Under the pieces are notes generated by a model. It saw only the letters and a list, made by a program, of their open reading frames with translations. It made no database searches and was not told where the DNA came from. Position numbers and translations under genes: made by a program. From contig DJVR01000020.1 of NCBI GenBank assembly GCA_002441285.1, positions 1 to 56,280 of the forward strand: DNA of 56,280 bases. Direction: 5' to 3'. This DNA comes from Candidatus Atribacteria bacterium UBA6251. GTDB taxonomy: Bacteria > Atribacterota > Phoenicimicrobiia > Phoenicimicrobiales > Phoenicimicrobiaceae. This document shows positions 25,592 through 35,387 of this stretch, piece by piece (the stretch's first letter is position 1; each line of letters opens with the position of its first letter).

Positions 25592-28411
25592 GTGGCTAAG
25601 ACGAAGATAATAATTAAGGGTGCTCGAGAACATAATTTAAAAAACATTAATTTAGAAATTCCTCGAAATAAATTAGTAGTAATAACCGGGCTAAGTGGAT
25701 CAGGTAAGTCTTCCTTAGCCTTTGACACTATTTATGCTGAAGGACAGAGAAGATATATTGAATCTTTGTCCTCTTATGCCAGACAATTTATGGAAAGAAT
25801 GAAAAAACCAAATGTTGATTATATTGAGGGTCTATCTCCGGCTATTTCCATCGATCAGAGAAAAGCTAGTAAAAATCCACGTTCTACTGTAGGCACAGTT
25901 ACTGAGATTTATGATTATTTAAGGCTTATCTTTGCTCGAATTGGAGTGCCTCATTGCCCGAAGTGTGATCGAAGAATTTACAGTCAGACAGTTGAACAGA
26001 TAGTGGACCAGATTCTTAGTATTCCAGCAGGAAAGAAGATAAAAATATTAGCCCCGGTAGTGCGTTTTAAAAAAGGAGAACATAGAAAGATTTTTGAAGA
26101 GATCAGAAAAAAAGGTTTTGTTCGGGTAAGAGTAGATGGAATAATTTATGAAATAGAAGATGATATCAAGATGGATCGATATAAGAATCATAATATTGAA
26201 GTAATAGTAGATAGATTAATCATTAAACCAGACATTACTACTAGACTAGCTGGCTCACTGGAAACTGCTTTATATCTTGGAGAAGGATTGGTTATAATAA
26301 GTATAGAGGGAGAAGAAGAAAAGATGTTTAGCTCAAAGTTTTCTTGCCCTCATTGTGGGATTAGTTTACCAGAAATTGCACCGCGTATCTTCTCTTTTAA
26401 TAGCCCTTATGGAGCCTGTCCAGAATGCAGTGGTTTAGGAATAAAAATGGAATTTTCCCCAGAGTTAGTTGTTCCGGATCAGAGTAAATCAATCTTGCAA
26501 GGAGCTTTAGCTCCCTGGGGAGAGATAAAAGGAAAATACTTATATCACCTTTTAAAAGGATTAGCAGATTTTTATCACTTTAATCTGAACGAACCCTTTG
26601 AAAAATTAAAACCGGAAATTCAAAATATAATCTTATATGGATCTCCAGATAGGATACCTTTTAAATATAAGAACGATCGGGAAAATTCATTTTGGTTTCA
26701 CGAGGATTGTTTTGAGGGGGTAATTAATAATTTAAAAAGAAGATATCGTGAATCTAAATCTGATTATGTTCGTGAAGAGATACAAAAATTCATGGCTATT
26801 CATCAATGTCCTTCCTGCCAAGGAAAGAGATTGCGACCGGAAAGTCTAAAAATAACTATTGATGGCTTTTCTATTGCAGATGTTGCTAATTGGTCAATAA
26901 AAAAATGTTACGATTTTTTTAATAATTTAAAACTTTCGGAAAGAGAACTATTAATTTCACAACAAATATTGAAAGAAATAAAAAGTCGATTATATTTTTT
27001 AATTAATTTAGGTTTGGATTATTTAACTTTATCTAGAGCTTCTTCAACCTTGGCTGGTGGGGAAAATCAACGTATTCGTTTGGCTACTCAAATTGGTACC
27101 AGCCTTACTGGAGTATTGTATATCTTGGACGAGCCTAGTATTGGATTACATCAAAGAGATAATTATAAACTTTTAGAAGCACTTTTAAAATTAAGAGATT
27201 TAGGTAATACGGTAATAGTTATTGAACATGATGAAGCTACTATAAAAAAAGCTGATTATATTATAGATTTAGGTCCAGGAGCTGGAATTCATGGGGGATA
27301 CATAGTAGCTCAAGGACCCTATGAGGATATTATGCAAAACTCCCATTCTCTTACTGGAAGATATTTAAGTAAAATAAATAAAATTGAGTTACCTTCACAA
27401 AGAAGAAAAGGGAATGGGAAAGTTTTAAAGATTTGGGGAGCCAGACAATATAATCTAAAAAATATTGATATAACTATTCCTCTGGGTACTTTTACCTGTA
27501 TTACTGGTGTATCTGGCTCTGGAAAGAGTACCTTGGTTGAAGAAATAATTTATAAAGCTCTAATGAAAGAGCTTTATCATAGTAGAATACAGCCTGGTTT
27601 TTATGAAAGGATACAAGGAGCAGAAAATATTGACAAAGTAATAATTATCGATCAATCTCCAATTGGCCGCACTTCTCGCTCCAATCCTGCTACTTATACC
27701 GGAACTTTTACTCCTATAAGAGAAGTTTTTGCTAAAACAAAAGAAGCCCGGATTAGAGGATATAAAGCTGGAAGATTTAGCTTTAATTTAAAAGGAGGAA
27801 GATGTGAAGCTTGCCAGGGTGGAGGCATTATTAAAATTGAAATGTATTTTTTACCAGATGTTTATATCCCCTGTGAAGTTTGTAAAGGAAAAAGGTTTAA
27901 TCGCGAAACTCTGGAGATAAAATACAAAGATAAAAATATTTCAGAAATATTGGATATGACCGTTGAAGAGGCATTAAATTTTTTTCAAGACCATACTGCT
28001 TTACAACATAAATTAAGAACGCTATATGATGTAGGATTAGGTTACATAAAATTAGGACAATTTGCTACCACTTTATCTGGTGGAGAAGCTCAACGGGTAA
28101 AATTAGCCCGAGAGCTAAGCAGTAGAAGCACTGGAAAAACTATTTACCTTTTAGATGAACCAACTACCGGTTTACATTTTGATGATGTAAAAAAATTATT
28201 AAATGTTTTACATCGTTTAGTCAATTCTGGAAATACTATTTTGGTTATAGAACATAATTTAGAGGTGATCAAATCAGCAGATTATATTATTGACTTAGGA
28301 CCGGGAGGAGGAGAAGAAGGAGGGAAGATAGTTGCGCAAGGTACTCCTGAGCAAATATCAAAATCTTCGCAATCTTTTACTGGAAAATTTTTAAAAGAGG
28401 TCCTGGATTAG
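25592..28411 (+). CDS. uvrA: Excinuclease ABC subunit A
   Basis: DNA-damage sensor ATPase of nucleotide excision repair, with two ABC modules in 939 aa. First Walker A is GLSGSGKSSLAFD; the second is GVSGSGKSTLVEE. Signature motifs are LAGGENQRIRLATQIG and LSGGEAQRVKLARELS. Cysteine pairs form the zinc modules CPKCDRR, CPHCG...CPECSG and CEACQG...CEVCKG. GTG start, about 9 nt after AGGGGTG. A 56-nt gap leads to uvrC. Confidence 0.98.
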   Translation: MAKTKIIIKGAREHNLKNINLEIPRNKLVVITGLSGSGKSSLAFDTIYAEGQRRYIESLSSYARQFMERMKKPNVDYIEGLSPAISIDQRKASKNPRSTVGTVTEIYDYLRLIFARIGVPHCPKCDRRIYSQTVEQIVDQILSIPAGKKIKILAPVVRFKKGEHRKIFEEIRKKGFVRVRVDGIIYEIEDDIKMDRYKNHNIEVIVDRLIIKPDITTRLAGSLETALYLGEGLVIISIEGEEEKMFSSKFSCPHCGISLPEIAPRIFSFNSPYGACPECSGLGIKMEFSPELVVPDQSKSILQGALAPWGEIKGKYLYHLLKGLADFYHFNLNEPFEKLKPEIQNIILYGSPDRIPFKYKNDRENSFWFHEDCFEGVINNLKRRYRESKSDYVREEIQKFMAIHQCPSCQGKRLRPESLKITIDGFSIADVANWSIKKCYDFFNNLKLSERELLISQQILKEIKSRLYFLINLGLDYLTLSRASSTLAGGENQRIRLATQIGTSLTGVLYILDEPSIGLHQRDNYKLLEALLKLRDLGNTVIVIEHDEATIKKADYIIDLGPGAGIHGGYIVAQGPYEDIMQNSHSLTGRYLSKINKIELPSQRRKGNGKVLKIWGARQYNLKNIDITIPLGTFTCITGVSGSGKSTLVEEIIYKALMKELYHSRIQPGFYERIQGAENIDKVIIIDQSPIGRTSRSNPATYTGTFTPIREVFAKTKEARIRGYKAGRFSFNLKGGRCEACQGGGIIKIEMYFLPDVYIPCEVCKGKRFNRETLEIKYKDKNISEILDMTVEEALNFFQDHTALQHKLRTLYDVGLGYIKLGQFATTLSGGEAQRVKLARELSSRSTGKTIYLLDEPTTGLHFDDVKKLLNVLHRLVNSGNTILVIEHNLEVIKSADYIIDLGPGGGEEGGKIVAQGTPEQISKSSQSFTGKFLKEVLD

Positions 28412-28467
28412 AATTATTTTTATTGGAAAAAGAGCCCAAAATTTTTAAATAAGAGAAGGATAATAAT

Positions 28468-29973
28468 TTGATTAATGAGTTTAAAGCTAAAATAAAAGAA
28501 TTACCTGAAAATAGTGGGGTATACTTTTTTAAAAATAAAGATGACCAAATTATTTATATCGGGAAGGCCAACTCACTTAAAAATAGAGTTGCTTTCTATT
28601 TTAACCAAACTTCTAATCTCTCACCAAAAATAAGCAAGATGGTTAATGAAATTAGAAATATTGAATTTATCTCCACTACTTCTGAGGTAGAAGCTATAAT
28701 CTTAGAACGAAAAATGATCAAACAATATCATCCTTATTATAATTCGCAATTGAAAGATGATAAAAGTTTTCCTTATATAAAAATTACCAGACAAGATATT
28801 TTCCCCCGTATACTATTTTATCGAAAAACCAAACAAGAGATAAAAGATTTAAAAGCTATTAATTATGGACCTTTTGTTGATGCTGAAGCCACTAGAGAAG
28901 TCATTAAAATATTGAGAAAGATATTTCGAGTTAGGGGATGTAGTAATAGAAAATTTAAACAAGCCAAAATATGTCTTGATTACCATCTAAATCTATGTTC
29001 TGCTCCTTGTGTAGGATTAATTGGAGTTAATGAATATCAAAAAAAAATAAAAGAAATTTGTATGATTTTGGAAGGCAAACAAAGGAAATTGCTGTCTTTA
29101 CTTTATCAAGAAATGAAAAAGGAATCCCAGAGATTGAATTTTGAGAAAGCAGCAAAAGTAAGAGATAAAATCAAAGTTCTTGAAGAAATATTAAAGATTA
29201 CCAAACAGGATTATCTATTTAAACAATTTCCAGAAGGGTATAGAATAAAAAATATTAAAGAGGAGGAAAAGAAAGAGATAAGAGATAGGGAAATAGCTCT
29301 CCTTGAATTAAAAGAGAGATTAAATTTAAATCAAATACCCGAAAGAATCGAAGCCTTTGATATATCTAATATACAGGGCAAATTGGCGGTAGGTTCTCTG
29401 GTAGTATTTGAAAAAGGAAGACCAAATAAAAAGGACTATCGCAGATTTCGGGTAAAAAAAGTAAATTATGCCGATGACTATGCTATGTTACAAGAAGTTA
29501 CTGCCAGAAGGTATAAAAGATTAATCCAAGAAAAAGAAAAGTTACCCGATTTAATATTAATTGATGGAGGAAAAGGACAGCTTAATGCAGTTAATGAAGT
29601 TTTAAAAAGATTAAATTTATCTGTTCCTTTATTCAGTATTGCAAAGAGAGAAGAAGAAATTTATCAGGTAGGAAATAATCAACCTATCATTTTGTCTTCA
29701 GATTCTCCTTCCTTATTTCTAATGCAAAGAATCCGCGATGAAGCTCACAGATTTGCCCTTGCTTATCATAGGAGAATTAGAAATAAAGAGATTAGAAGAT
29801 CAAAATTAGATATAATACCAGGAATTGGAGAAAAAAGAAAAAGATTGTTACTAAAATATTTTCCTGATATTGAGAAAATTAAGAGTGCTTCACTTGAGGA
29901 AATAAGTAAAATTCCTGGTATAGGAGAAAAAACAGCCCAAAAAATTAAGACTATTTTGGAGGTAAGAATATGA
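28468..29973 (+). CDS. uvrC: Excinuclease ABC subunit C, short form
   Basis: Makes both incisions in nucleotide excision repair. The GIY-YIG nuclease domain has GVYFF (17-21), YIGKA (30-34) and Arg40. Cysteines lie at 158-181. The UVR motif that binds UvrB is about 211-241. The RNase H-like second nuclease has Asp298 (FDIS), Asp366 (DGGKGQ) and His427 (DEAHRFA). Two HhH motifs occur at the C-terminus (PGIGEKRKRLL and PGIGEKTAQKI). At 501 aa it is about 100 residues shorter than the Escherichia coli protein. The loss lies between the UVR motif and FDIS, where only about 55 residues remain. All catalytic residues are present. TTG start after GAAGGA. Confidence 0.94.
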   Translation: MINEFKAKIKELPENSGVYFFKNKDDQIIYIGKANSLKNRVAFYFNQTSNLSPKISKMVNEIRNIEFISTTSEVEAIILERKMIKQYHPYYNSQLKDDKSFPYIKITRQDIFPRILFYRKTKQEIKDLKAINYGPFVDAEATREVIKILRKIFRVRGCSNRKFKQAKICLDYHLNLCSAPCVGLIGVNEYQKKIKEICMILEGKQRKLLSLLYQEMKKESQRLNFEKAAKVRDKIKVLEEILKITKQDYLFKQFPEGYRIKNIKEEEKKEIRDREIALLELKERLNLNQIPERIEAFDISNIQGKLAVGSLVVFEKGRPNKKDYRRFRVKKVNYADDYAMLQEVTARRYKRLIQEKEKLPDLILIDGGKGQLNAVNEVLKRLNLSVPLFSIAKREEEIYQVGNNQPIILSSDSPSLFLMQRIRDEAHRFALAYHRRIRNKEIRRSKLDIIPGIGEKRKRLLLKYFPDIEKIKSASLEEISKIPGIGEKTAQKIKTILEVRI

Positions 29974-30497
29974 TAATAAATTATTATGATAAAAAACCAG
30001 TAATAGATCAGGAAGCATTTGTTGCTGAGAATGCTACTCTTATCGGAGAAGTGATAGTAAAGAAAAATGCCAGTATCTGGTATCAGACAGTCTTGAGAGG
30101 AGACATTGCCCCGATTATTATTGGTGAAAATACTAGTATACAGGATGGGACTATAATTCACTGCGCAGAAGAAATACCTACCGTAGTAGGGAATAATGTC
30201 ACTGTAGGTCATCAAGTTGTTCTTCATGCCTGTAAAATTGGAGATTATTCTTTGATTGGAATGGGTGCAGTGGTTTTAGATGAAGTAGAAATTGGAGAAG
30301 CAGCTATAGTCGGAGCAGGAGCCCTAGTTGCTCCACGTACTAAGATACCCCCCCATTCTTTAGTAATGGGAGTACCTGCCAAGATAGTACGAAAATTAAG
30401 AGCGGATGAAATATTAAAAATGGAAAGACATGTTCAGGAATACATAAAATTAATGAAAAAATATAAATCAAATCCTGCTGAACAATTTAAATTTTAA
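29970..30497 (+). CDS. Gamma-class carbonic anhydrase-like hexapeptide protein
   Basis: Left-handed beta-helix protein of the gamma-carbonic anhydrase/YrdA/PaaY family, 175 aa. Hexapeptide repeats run through the first 135 residues (for example ATLIGEVIVKKNASIW). The zinc histidines are present in IIHCAEE and in GHQVVLHACKIG (HxxxxH). Whether it hydrates CO2 is uncertain; many family members have no measurable activity. The ATG overlaps the uvrC TGA (ATGA), with TTGGAGG upstream, so it is co-translated with uvrC despite no obvious link to repair. Confidence 0.9.
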   Translation: MIINYYDKKPVIDQEAFVAENATLIGEVIVKKNASIWYQTVLRGDIAPIIIGENTSIQDGTIIHCAEEIPTVVGNNVTVGHQVVLHACKIGDYSLIGMGAVVLDEVEIGEAAIVGAGALVAPRTKIPPHSLVMGVPAKIVRKLRADEILKMERHVQEYIKLMKKYKSNPAEQFKF

Positions 30498-30522
30498 TTT
30501 AGAATATTTTATAAGAATTTAT

Positions 30523-30552
30523 TTGAAAGTTTTTAATTAAATTAGCTATAAT
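30523..30552 (+). promoter_or_regulatory. Promoter of the HARE-HTH gene
   Basis: TTGAAA (30523-30528), 18-nt spacer, perfect TATAAT (30547-30552), leaving a leader of about 95 nt before the ATG at 30657. Confidence 0.6.
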
Positions 30553-30656
30553 GAAATTAATTATTCATCTGGGATACAGTTTTACAATTTATATAAGTCG
30601 ATTAATCTTTATGGATAGGAATGAGAGGTTATGTCGATTAATGGGGGTAAAATAAA

Positions 30657-32150
30657 ATGAAAAATAAATCGGTAGCAGATCTAGCTTATGAGATATTAAG
30701 TAAGTATAAAAAACCCTTACATTATAGAAAGATAACCGAAGAACTACTCAAGATAAAGCCTTTAAAAGTTAAAGAACCTTGTTATACAGTCAATGCGTCA
30801 ATGAGCGGAGATAAAAGGTTTATGCGTGCCAAAAGAGGAATATGGGGTTTAGTAAAATGGAAATATAAAGATGCCAATATTAAATATTCTCTTACCAGTT
30901 ATTGTTTAAAAGATGGAGCTGTCTTTTTAACCAGTTATATGAAACCATATTTCCCCAAGGATGAAAAAGGAATAGAAGTAATTTTTCTCGATAAAAATGG
31001 AGAAGAAATAGAGGCAAGAGTAAATTATCAGTTAAATCGCATTATTGGTTTAAAGAAATGGTATGAAAAAAAGAGATTAAAAGTGAATGATGTAATTTAC
31101 ATTGGGTTAATTGACTATGATCGACGAAAATATTTTTTAGTAACTGAGAATGAAACAGTGGGAGAATTTTCGGAAAACCTGAAAGAAAGAATGGTAGAGA
31201 TTTTAGAAGAAGAAGGGCAGCCTTTACCTTATAAAGAAATAAATAAAAGATTGTTAGAGTTTAATGCTACTAACCATAACTTATTTCAGAGTTCTATCAA
31301 AGATATTTTAGAAAAAGATAAAAAATTTGTGCAGAAAAAAGAAGACTATTGGGGATTATTTGACTGGCTTAACGAGTTTGAACAATTAGAATATGAACTA
31401 TTTCATTCTGAAAATGATGAACAATTTAAGAATGCAATTTTGAAAGCTTTTAGTTATTTAGGCTTTGAAAGTTCTATAATTTCTGAAGGAAAATCATCTT
31501 TCATCCTGGCTAATGCCTGGCTAGATTATGAGAGTTATCATTTAATTATTGAAGGATGGAATAATAAGGGATCTAATGACCAAAAATATACTGATTTTGC
31601 TTACTGGGAAGACTGGGGGAAAGTAAAAGAAAAATATGATGCAAATTCTTTAACCATTATTGCTCCTCATTTTAATTATTCCAGATTAGTTGAGTGGGTA
31701 AAAAAATATAATTTTATTTTATGTGAATTAAAATGGCTAAATATACTCTTAAAAGAACACCAAAAGATACCCTTTTCCTTAATTAGTCTAAAAACTTTTT
31801 TTCAGAGTTCAAATAACATCGAATCTAATCTTAAAAAACTTATTCAACAAAGAGAGGTTTATTATCAAAAGATTAACCTGATTAATTTGATGATTAAAAT
31901 TTTAATAGAAAATAATCAAAAAAAATCATTTCTTACTCCAGAGTCGTTAACCAGAATTATTAATCAAAAAAGAATAAAAAATTCTGAATATCAAGAAATA
32001 GCGATCTCGGAAATTAAGGAAATATGTAAACTACTTTCTCAGGAACCAATTAATATTTTAAAAATTAGCGAGGAAGATAATATTATATTGAGTTTCAATC
32101 TTGAACTAGCAAGGAAAAGATTGGAAAAAATTATCGATGGCATATTTTAA
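30657..32150 (+). CDS. HARE-HTH protein with possible nuclease-like domain
   Basis: 497 aa, not a known named protein. Residues about 3-68 look like a HARE-HTH (HB1/ASXL) winged helix: VADLAYEILSKYKKPLHYRKITEELL...SMSGDKRFMRAKRGIWGL. A second copy spans about 175-237: MVEILEEEGQPLPYKEINKRLL...KKEDYWGLFDW. Between them (about 88-165) is a beta-rich stretch (GLKKWYEKKRLKVNDVIYI) reminiscent of B3/EcoRII-N DNA-binding pseudobarrels. From about 255 the pattern resembles a restriction-endonuclease fold, with Asp290 and IIEGW (Glu299), but the expected Lys of (D/E)xK is Trp301. The C-terminus is helical. DNA binding is likely; nuclease activity is doubtful. It stands alone, with no methyltransferase nearby. 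Confidence 0.8.
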   Translation: MKNKSVADLAYEILSKYKKPLHYRKITEELLKIKPLKVKEPCYTVNASMSGDKRFMRAKRGIWGLVKWKYKDANIKYSLTSYCLKDGAVFLTSYMKPYFPKDEKGIEVIFLDKNGEEIEARVNYQLNRIIGLKKWYEKKRLKVNDVIYIGLIDYDRRKYFLVTENETVGEFSENLKERMVEILEEEGQPLPYKEINKRLLEFNATNHNLFQSSIKDILEKDKKFVQKKEDYWGLFDWLNEFEQLEYELFHSENDEQFKNAILKAFSYLGFESSIISEGKSSFILANAWLDYESYHLIIEGWNNKGSNDQKYTDFAYWEDWGKVKEKYDANSLTIIAPHFNYSRLVEWVKKYNFILCELKWLNILLKEHQKIPFSLISLKTFFQSSNNIESNLKKLIQQREVYYQKINLINLMIKILIENNQKKSFLTPESLTRIINQKRIKNSEYQEIAISEIKEICKLLSQEPINILKISEEDNIILSFNLELARKRLEKIIDGIF

Positions 32151-32208
32151 TCTGCTTTAGATTATTTAAGAAAAAATATTGGAATTGGAAAAAAGGAGGA
32201 AACGGTAA

Positions 32209-32847
32209 ATGAAGATAAAATGGCTAGGACATGCTTCTTTTTTAATTGAAAACGAAAGAGGAATAAGAATAATTACTGATCCATTTGACGAAACTCTGGG
32301 ATATAAATTACCTCATCTTAGAGCCCATATTGTTACCATCAGTCATGAACATTTCGATCATAACTATGTTCGAGGAGTAAAAGGGAGACCTGTAGTATTT
32401 AAAGGCGAAGTGCAAAGGGAATCCCACAAGATGCAATTTAGGGGAATTTCTTCTTATCATGATAGCGTTTTTGGGGCAAAAAGAGGGGTCAATACAATTT
32501 TTCATATGCTGATAGATGATTTAAATTTATGTCATTTAGGGGATTTAGGGCATCTACTAAGTTTAGATAAAATAAAAGAAATTGGACCAGTAGATATTTT
32601 ATTTTTACCCATCGGTGGATTTTATACCATAAATCACCAACAAGCTACTCAGATAATGGAGGACCTCCAGCCCAGAATTACTATTCCAATGCATTATAAG
32701 ACCGAGGTTATTAAATTTCCTATAGATACTGAAGAGCCTTTTTTGCGGGGTAAAAAAAATGTAAAAAGGGTAGAAGATAAAGAAATTGAAATTTTTAAAG
32801 ATAACTTACCTTCAGAAAACCAGATTATTGTTTTACCCTGGAAATAA
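32209..32847 (+). CDS. MBL-fold metal-dependent hydrolase (UPF0173-like)
   Basis: 212-aa metallo-beta-lactamase-fold protein of the UPF0173/YtkL type. It starts KIKWLGHASFLIEN, then has TDPFDE, the metal motif SHEHFDHN (HxHxDH) and the late ligands HLGDLGH and PMHYKTE. The substrate is unknown; relatives are thought to act on phosphoesters or lactones. ATG after AAAGGAGGAAACG. It lies between the HARE-HTH gene and pyrG. Confidence 0.9.
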   Translation: MKIKWLGHASFLIENERGIRIITDPFDETLGYKLPHLRAHIVTISHEHFDHNYVRGVKGRPVVFKGEVQRESHKMQFRGISSYHDSVFGAKRGVNTIFHMLIDDLNLCHLGDLGHLLSLDKIKEIGPVDILFLPIGGFYTINHQQATQIMEDLQPRITIPMHYKTEVIKFPIDTEEPFLRGKKNVKRVEDKEIEIFKDNLPSENQIIVLPWK

Positions 32848-32942
32848 AAAGGAAATATAGATATAATATTTTTGGTTAATTTGATTTTCACTCAGATCAG
32901 ATAAGACCAAAAGTAAAAAATATTACTATAAAAAGGAGAATT

Positions 32943-34568
32943 ATGACTAAATATATATTTATTACTGGCGGTGTTGTCTCTTCATTAGGAAAAGGTATAT
33001 CTGCTTCTTCTATTGGTAGATTATTAAAGAGTAGAGGATTAAATGTTTCTATTCAAAAAATCGATCCATATTTAAATGTAGATGCAGGAACTATGAATCC
33101 TTTTCAACATGGAGAGGTTTTTGTAACCGAAGATGGAGCAGAAACAGATTTAGATTTAGGTCATTATGAAAGATTTATTGATAAAGATTTATCTGAACAA
33201 AATAGTATTACTACTGGGAAAATATACCGATCGGTTATTTCCAAAGAAAGAAAAGGTGATTTTTTAGGAGCCACTGTTCAGGTAATACCCCATATTACTG
33301 ATGAGATAAAATCGAATATTCAAAGAGTTGGTGAAAGTGATAAAGAAGGTGTAGATGTAGTAATAGTGGAGATTGGGGGAACGGTTGGAGATATAGAAAG
33401 TCTACCTTTTTTGGAAGCCATTAGACAATTTAAGAAAGACGTTGGGAAAGAGAATGTTTTATATATTCATGTTACCTTTATTCCTTATATCACAGCAGCT
33501 AAGGAATTAAAATCTAAACCCACCCAGCATAGTGTAAAACAACTAAGAGAAATTGGAATTCAACCAGATATTATTATCTGCCGCTCCCAGGTAAAAATTA
33601 CCCAAGAAATAAAAAATAAAATTTCTTTATTTTGTGATATTAAAAAGGAAGAAATAATCGAAGCTCATAATGTTCAATCTATTTATGAAATACCTTTGAT
33701 CTTTGAAAAACAAGGACTGGGAGATTTAATAGTTAAATTATTAGATTTAAAATGCCAAAAACCGAATTTAGAAGAGTGGAAGAGTTTAGTAAATAAAGTT
33801 TATCATCCCCAAAAAGAGGTCTATATTGGACTAGTAGGGAAATATATTGGTTTAAAAGATGCTTATATCAGCATTACCGAAGCCCTTCTGCATGCAGGAA
33901 TTGAAAATCTTTGTAGAGTAGTGATAAAGAAAATAGATTCAGATAAAGTAAATTCTGAGTCAGTTTCAGAATTATTAAAAGATTTAGATGGTATCTTAAT
34001 CCCGGGAGGTTTTGGGATAAGGGGAATTGATGGTAAAATTACTACCGCAAAGTATGCTCGGGAAAATAGAATTCCTTTTTTTGGAATATGTGTGGGGATG
34101 CAATGTGCAGTCATTGAATTTGCTCGTAATATCCTTTCCTGGAAGAGAGCTAATAGTACCGAATTTGATCCTCATACACCTTTTCCCATCTTTGATTTGC
34201 TTCCTGATCAGAAAAAAATTACTGAAAAGGGAGGCACTATGAGACTGGGGTCTTATCCTTGCAAATTAACTAAAAATACCTTTTCCTTTAAAGCCTATCA
34301 AGCTGCAATTGTTTATGAAAGACATCGTCATCGTTATGAATTTAATAATTTATATCATCAAAAATTTGCTCAAAAAGGAATGGTATTAAGTGGAATATGC
34401 CTGGACTTAAACCTAGTAGAAATAATTGAAATAAAAGATCATCCCTGGTTTGTAGGAGTGCAGTTTCATCCAGAGTTTAAATCACGACCCAATCGTCCTC
34501 ATCCTTTATTTAGAGATTTTATTAAAAAGGCTTTAGAAAATAGAGAAAATAAAAACAAAGCTAATTAA
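32943..34568 (+). CDS. pyrG: CTP synthase
   Basis: Makes CTP from UTP, ATP and glutamine. 541 aa. The synthase domain has FITGGVVSSLGKGISASSIG, FVTEDGAETDLDLGHYERF and VEIGGTVGDIES. The C-terminal class I glutaminase has the catalytic Cys in FFGICVGMQCAV and the His/Glu pair in VQFHPEFKSRP. ATG after AAAAGGAG. It is upstream of rho by two genes, echoing the pyrG...rho-rpmE arrangement of Firmicutes. Confidence 0.98.
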   Translation: MTKYIFITGGVVSSLGKGISASSIGRLLKSRGLNVSIQKIDPYLNVDAGTMNPFQHGEVFVTEDGAETDLDLGHYERFIDKDLSEQNSITTGKIYRSVISKERKGDFLGATVQVIPHITDEIKSNIQRVGESDKEGVDVVIVEIGGTVGDIESLPFLEAIRQFKKDVGKENVLYIHVTFIPYITAAKELKSKPTQHSVKQLREIGIQPDIIICRSQVKITQEIKNKISLFCDIKKEEIIEAHNVQSIYEIPLIFEKQGLGDLIVKLLDLKCQKPNLEEWKSLVNKVYHPQKEVYIGLVGKYIGLKDAYISITEALLHAGIENLCRVVIKKIDSDKVNSESVSELLKDLDGILIPGGFGIRGIDGKITTAKYARENRIPFFGICVGMQCAVIEFARNILSWKRANSTEFDPHTPFPIFDLLPDQKKITEKGGTMRLGSYPCKLTKNTFSFKAYQAAIVYERHRHRYEFNNLYHQKFAQKGMVLSGICLDLNLVEIIEIKDHPWFVGVQFHPEFKSRPNRPHPLFRDFIKKALENRENKNKAN

Positions 34569-34634
34569 TTTTGTGTTAAAAAAATTGTTGGATATTTATT
34601 TTCCAAATTAATTAAATAAAAAGAAGGGAAAAAG

Positions 34635-35387
34635 ATGTTAAATGCTATAATATTAGCTGGTTCTAGTCATAAAGGCCCTCTGGAAATAACTACCCAGGTA
34701 AGCAACAAAGCTTTGATTAAGTTTAATAATCGCCCGGTAGTAGATTATATAATAGATGCCTTAAACAATTCAAAGTATGTAGATCGGATTGTAATGGTGG
34801 GTCCGGAAGAGGAATTAAGCTCGCTAATTCGACCAAGAGTAGAAAAGATTTTAAAACCAGGGAAGAGTATTATCGAAAATTTGGAAATTGCAGTTCAATA
34901 TTTTAATTCTGAGGATCTCATCCTAATTCTTACCTCCGATATTCCTTTAATTAATGAAATGGCTATTGATGAGTTTATTGCTCTATGTTTGGAAAAGAAA
35001 GCATCGCTGGCTTATCCTATAATTACTAAAGAAGAAATTATTAATAAATACCCGGAAGCACAAAGAACTTATGTAAAAATAAAAGATGGAGTGTTTTGTG
35101 GAGGAAATATCATTTTGATAAAGCCAGAAATTTTTTTCCAGAAGAAAGAAATTATTGAACAGTTATACAAGAATCGGAAGGCAGCCTGGAAATGGGCTGG
35201 ATTATTTGGCTATAATTTTATTTTAAAATTTATCTTTAACAAGATAACTATCCCTGAGATAGAAGAAAAAGTATCTCAATTAGTGGGTTTTAATTCTGTA
35301 GCGGTAAAGATTTCTCACCCGGAAATGATGATGGACTTAGATAAACCAAGTGATTATCAGGTTATTAAACAATACTTGGAAGGATAA
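34635..35387 (+). CDS. MobA-like NTP transferase domain protein
   Basis: 250-aa GT-A-fold nucleotidyltransferase. The N-terminal LNAIILAGSSHKGPLE departs from the usual LAGGxGxR loop, keeping LAG but lacking the Arg-containing signature. The metal-binding acid pair is in LTSDIPLI, and the C-terminal MMDLDKPSDYQVI matches DxDxPxD of MobA/IspD-type proteins. The substrate cannot be told; close relatives are annotated only as nucleotidyltransferase family protein. ATG with AAGAAGGGAA upstream. Confidence 0.85.
   Translation: MLNAIILAGSSHKGPLEITTQVSNKALIKFNNRPVVDYIIDALNNSKYVDRIVMVGPEEELSSLIRPRVEKILKPGKSIIENLEIAVQYFNSEDLILILTSDIPLINEMAIDEFIALCLEKKASLAYPIITKEEIINKYPEAQRTYVKIKDGVFCGGNIILIKPEIFFQKKEIIEQLYKNRKAAWKWAGLFGYNFILKFIFNKITIPEIEEKVSQLVGFNSVAVKISHPEMMMDLDKPSDYQVIKQYLEG

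Noticed and set aside
29766..30227. 153-codon - strand ORF over the uvrC end and the carbonic anhydrase-like gene
   Set aside because: It covers two well-supported + strand genes and its composition (runs of Ile, Phe, Leu, Ser) is typical of antisense translation in AT-rich DNA.
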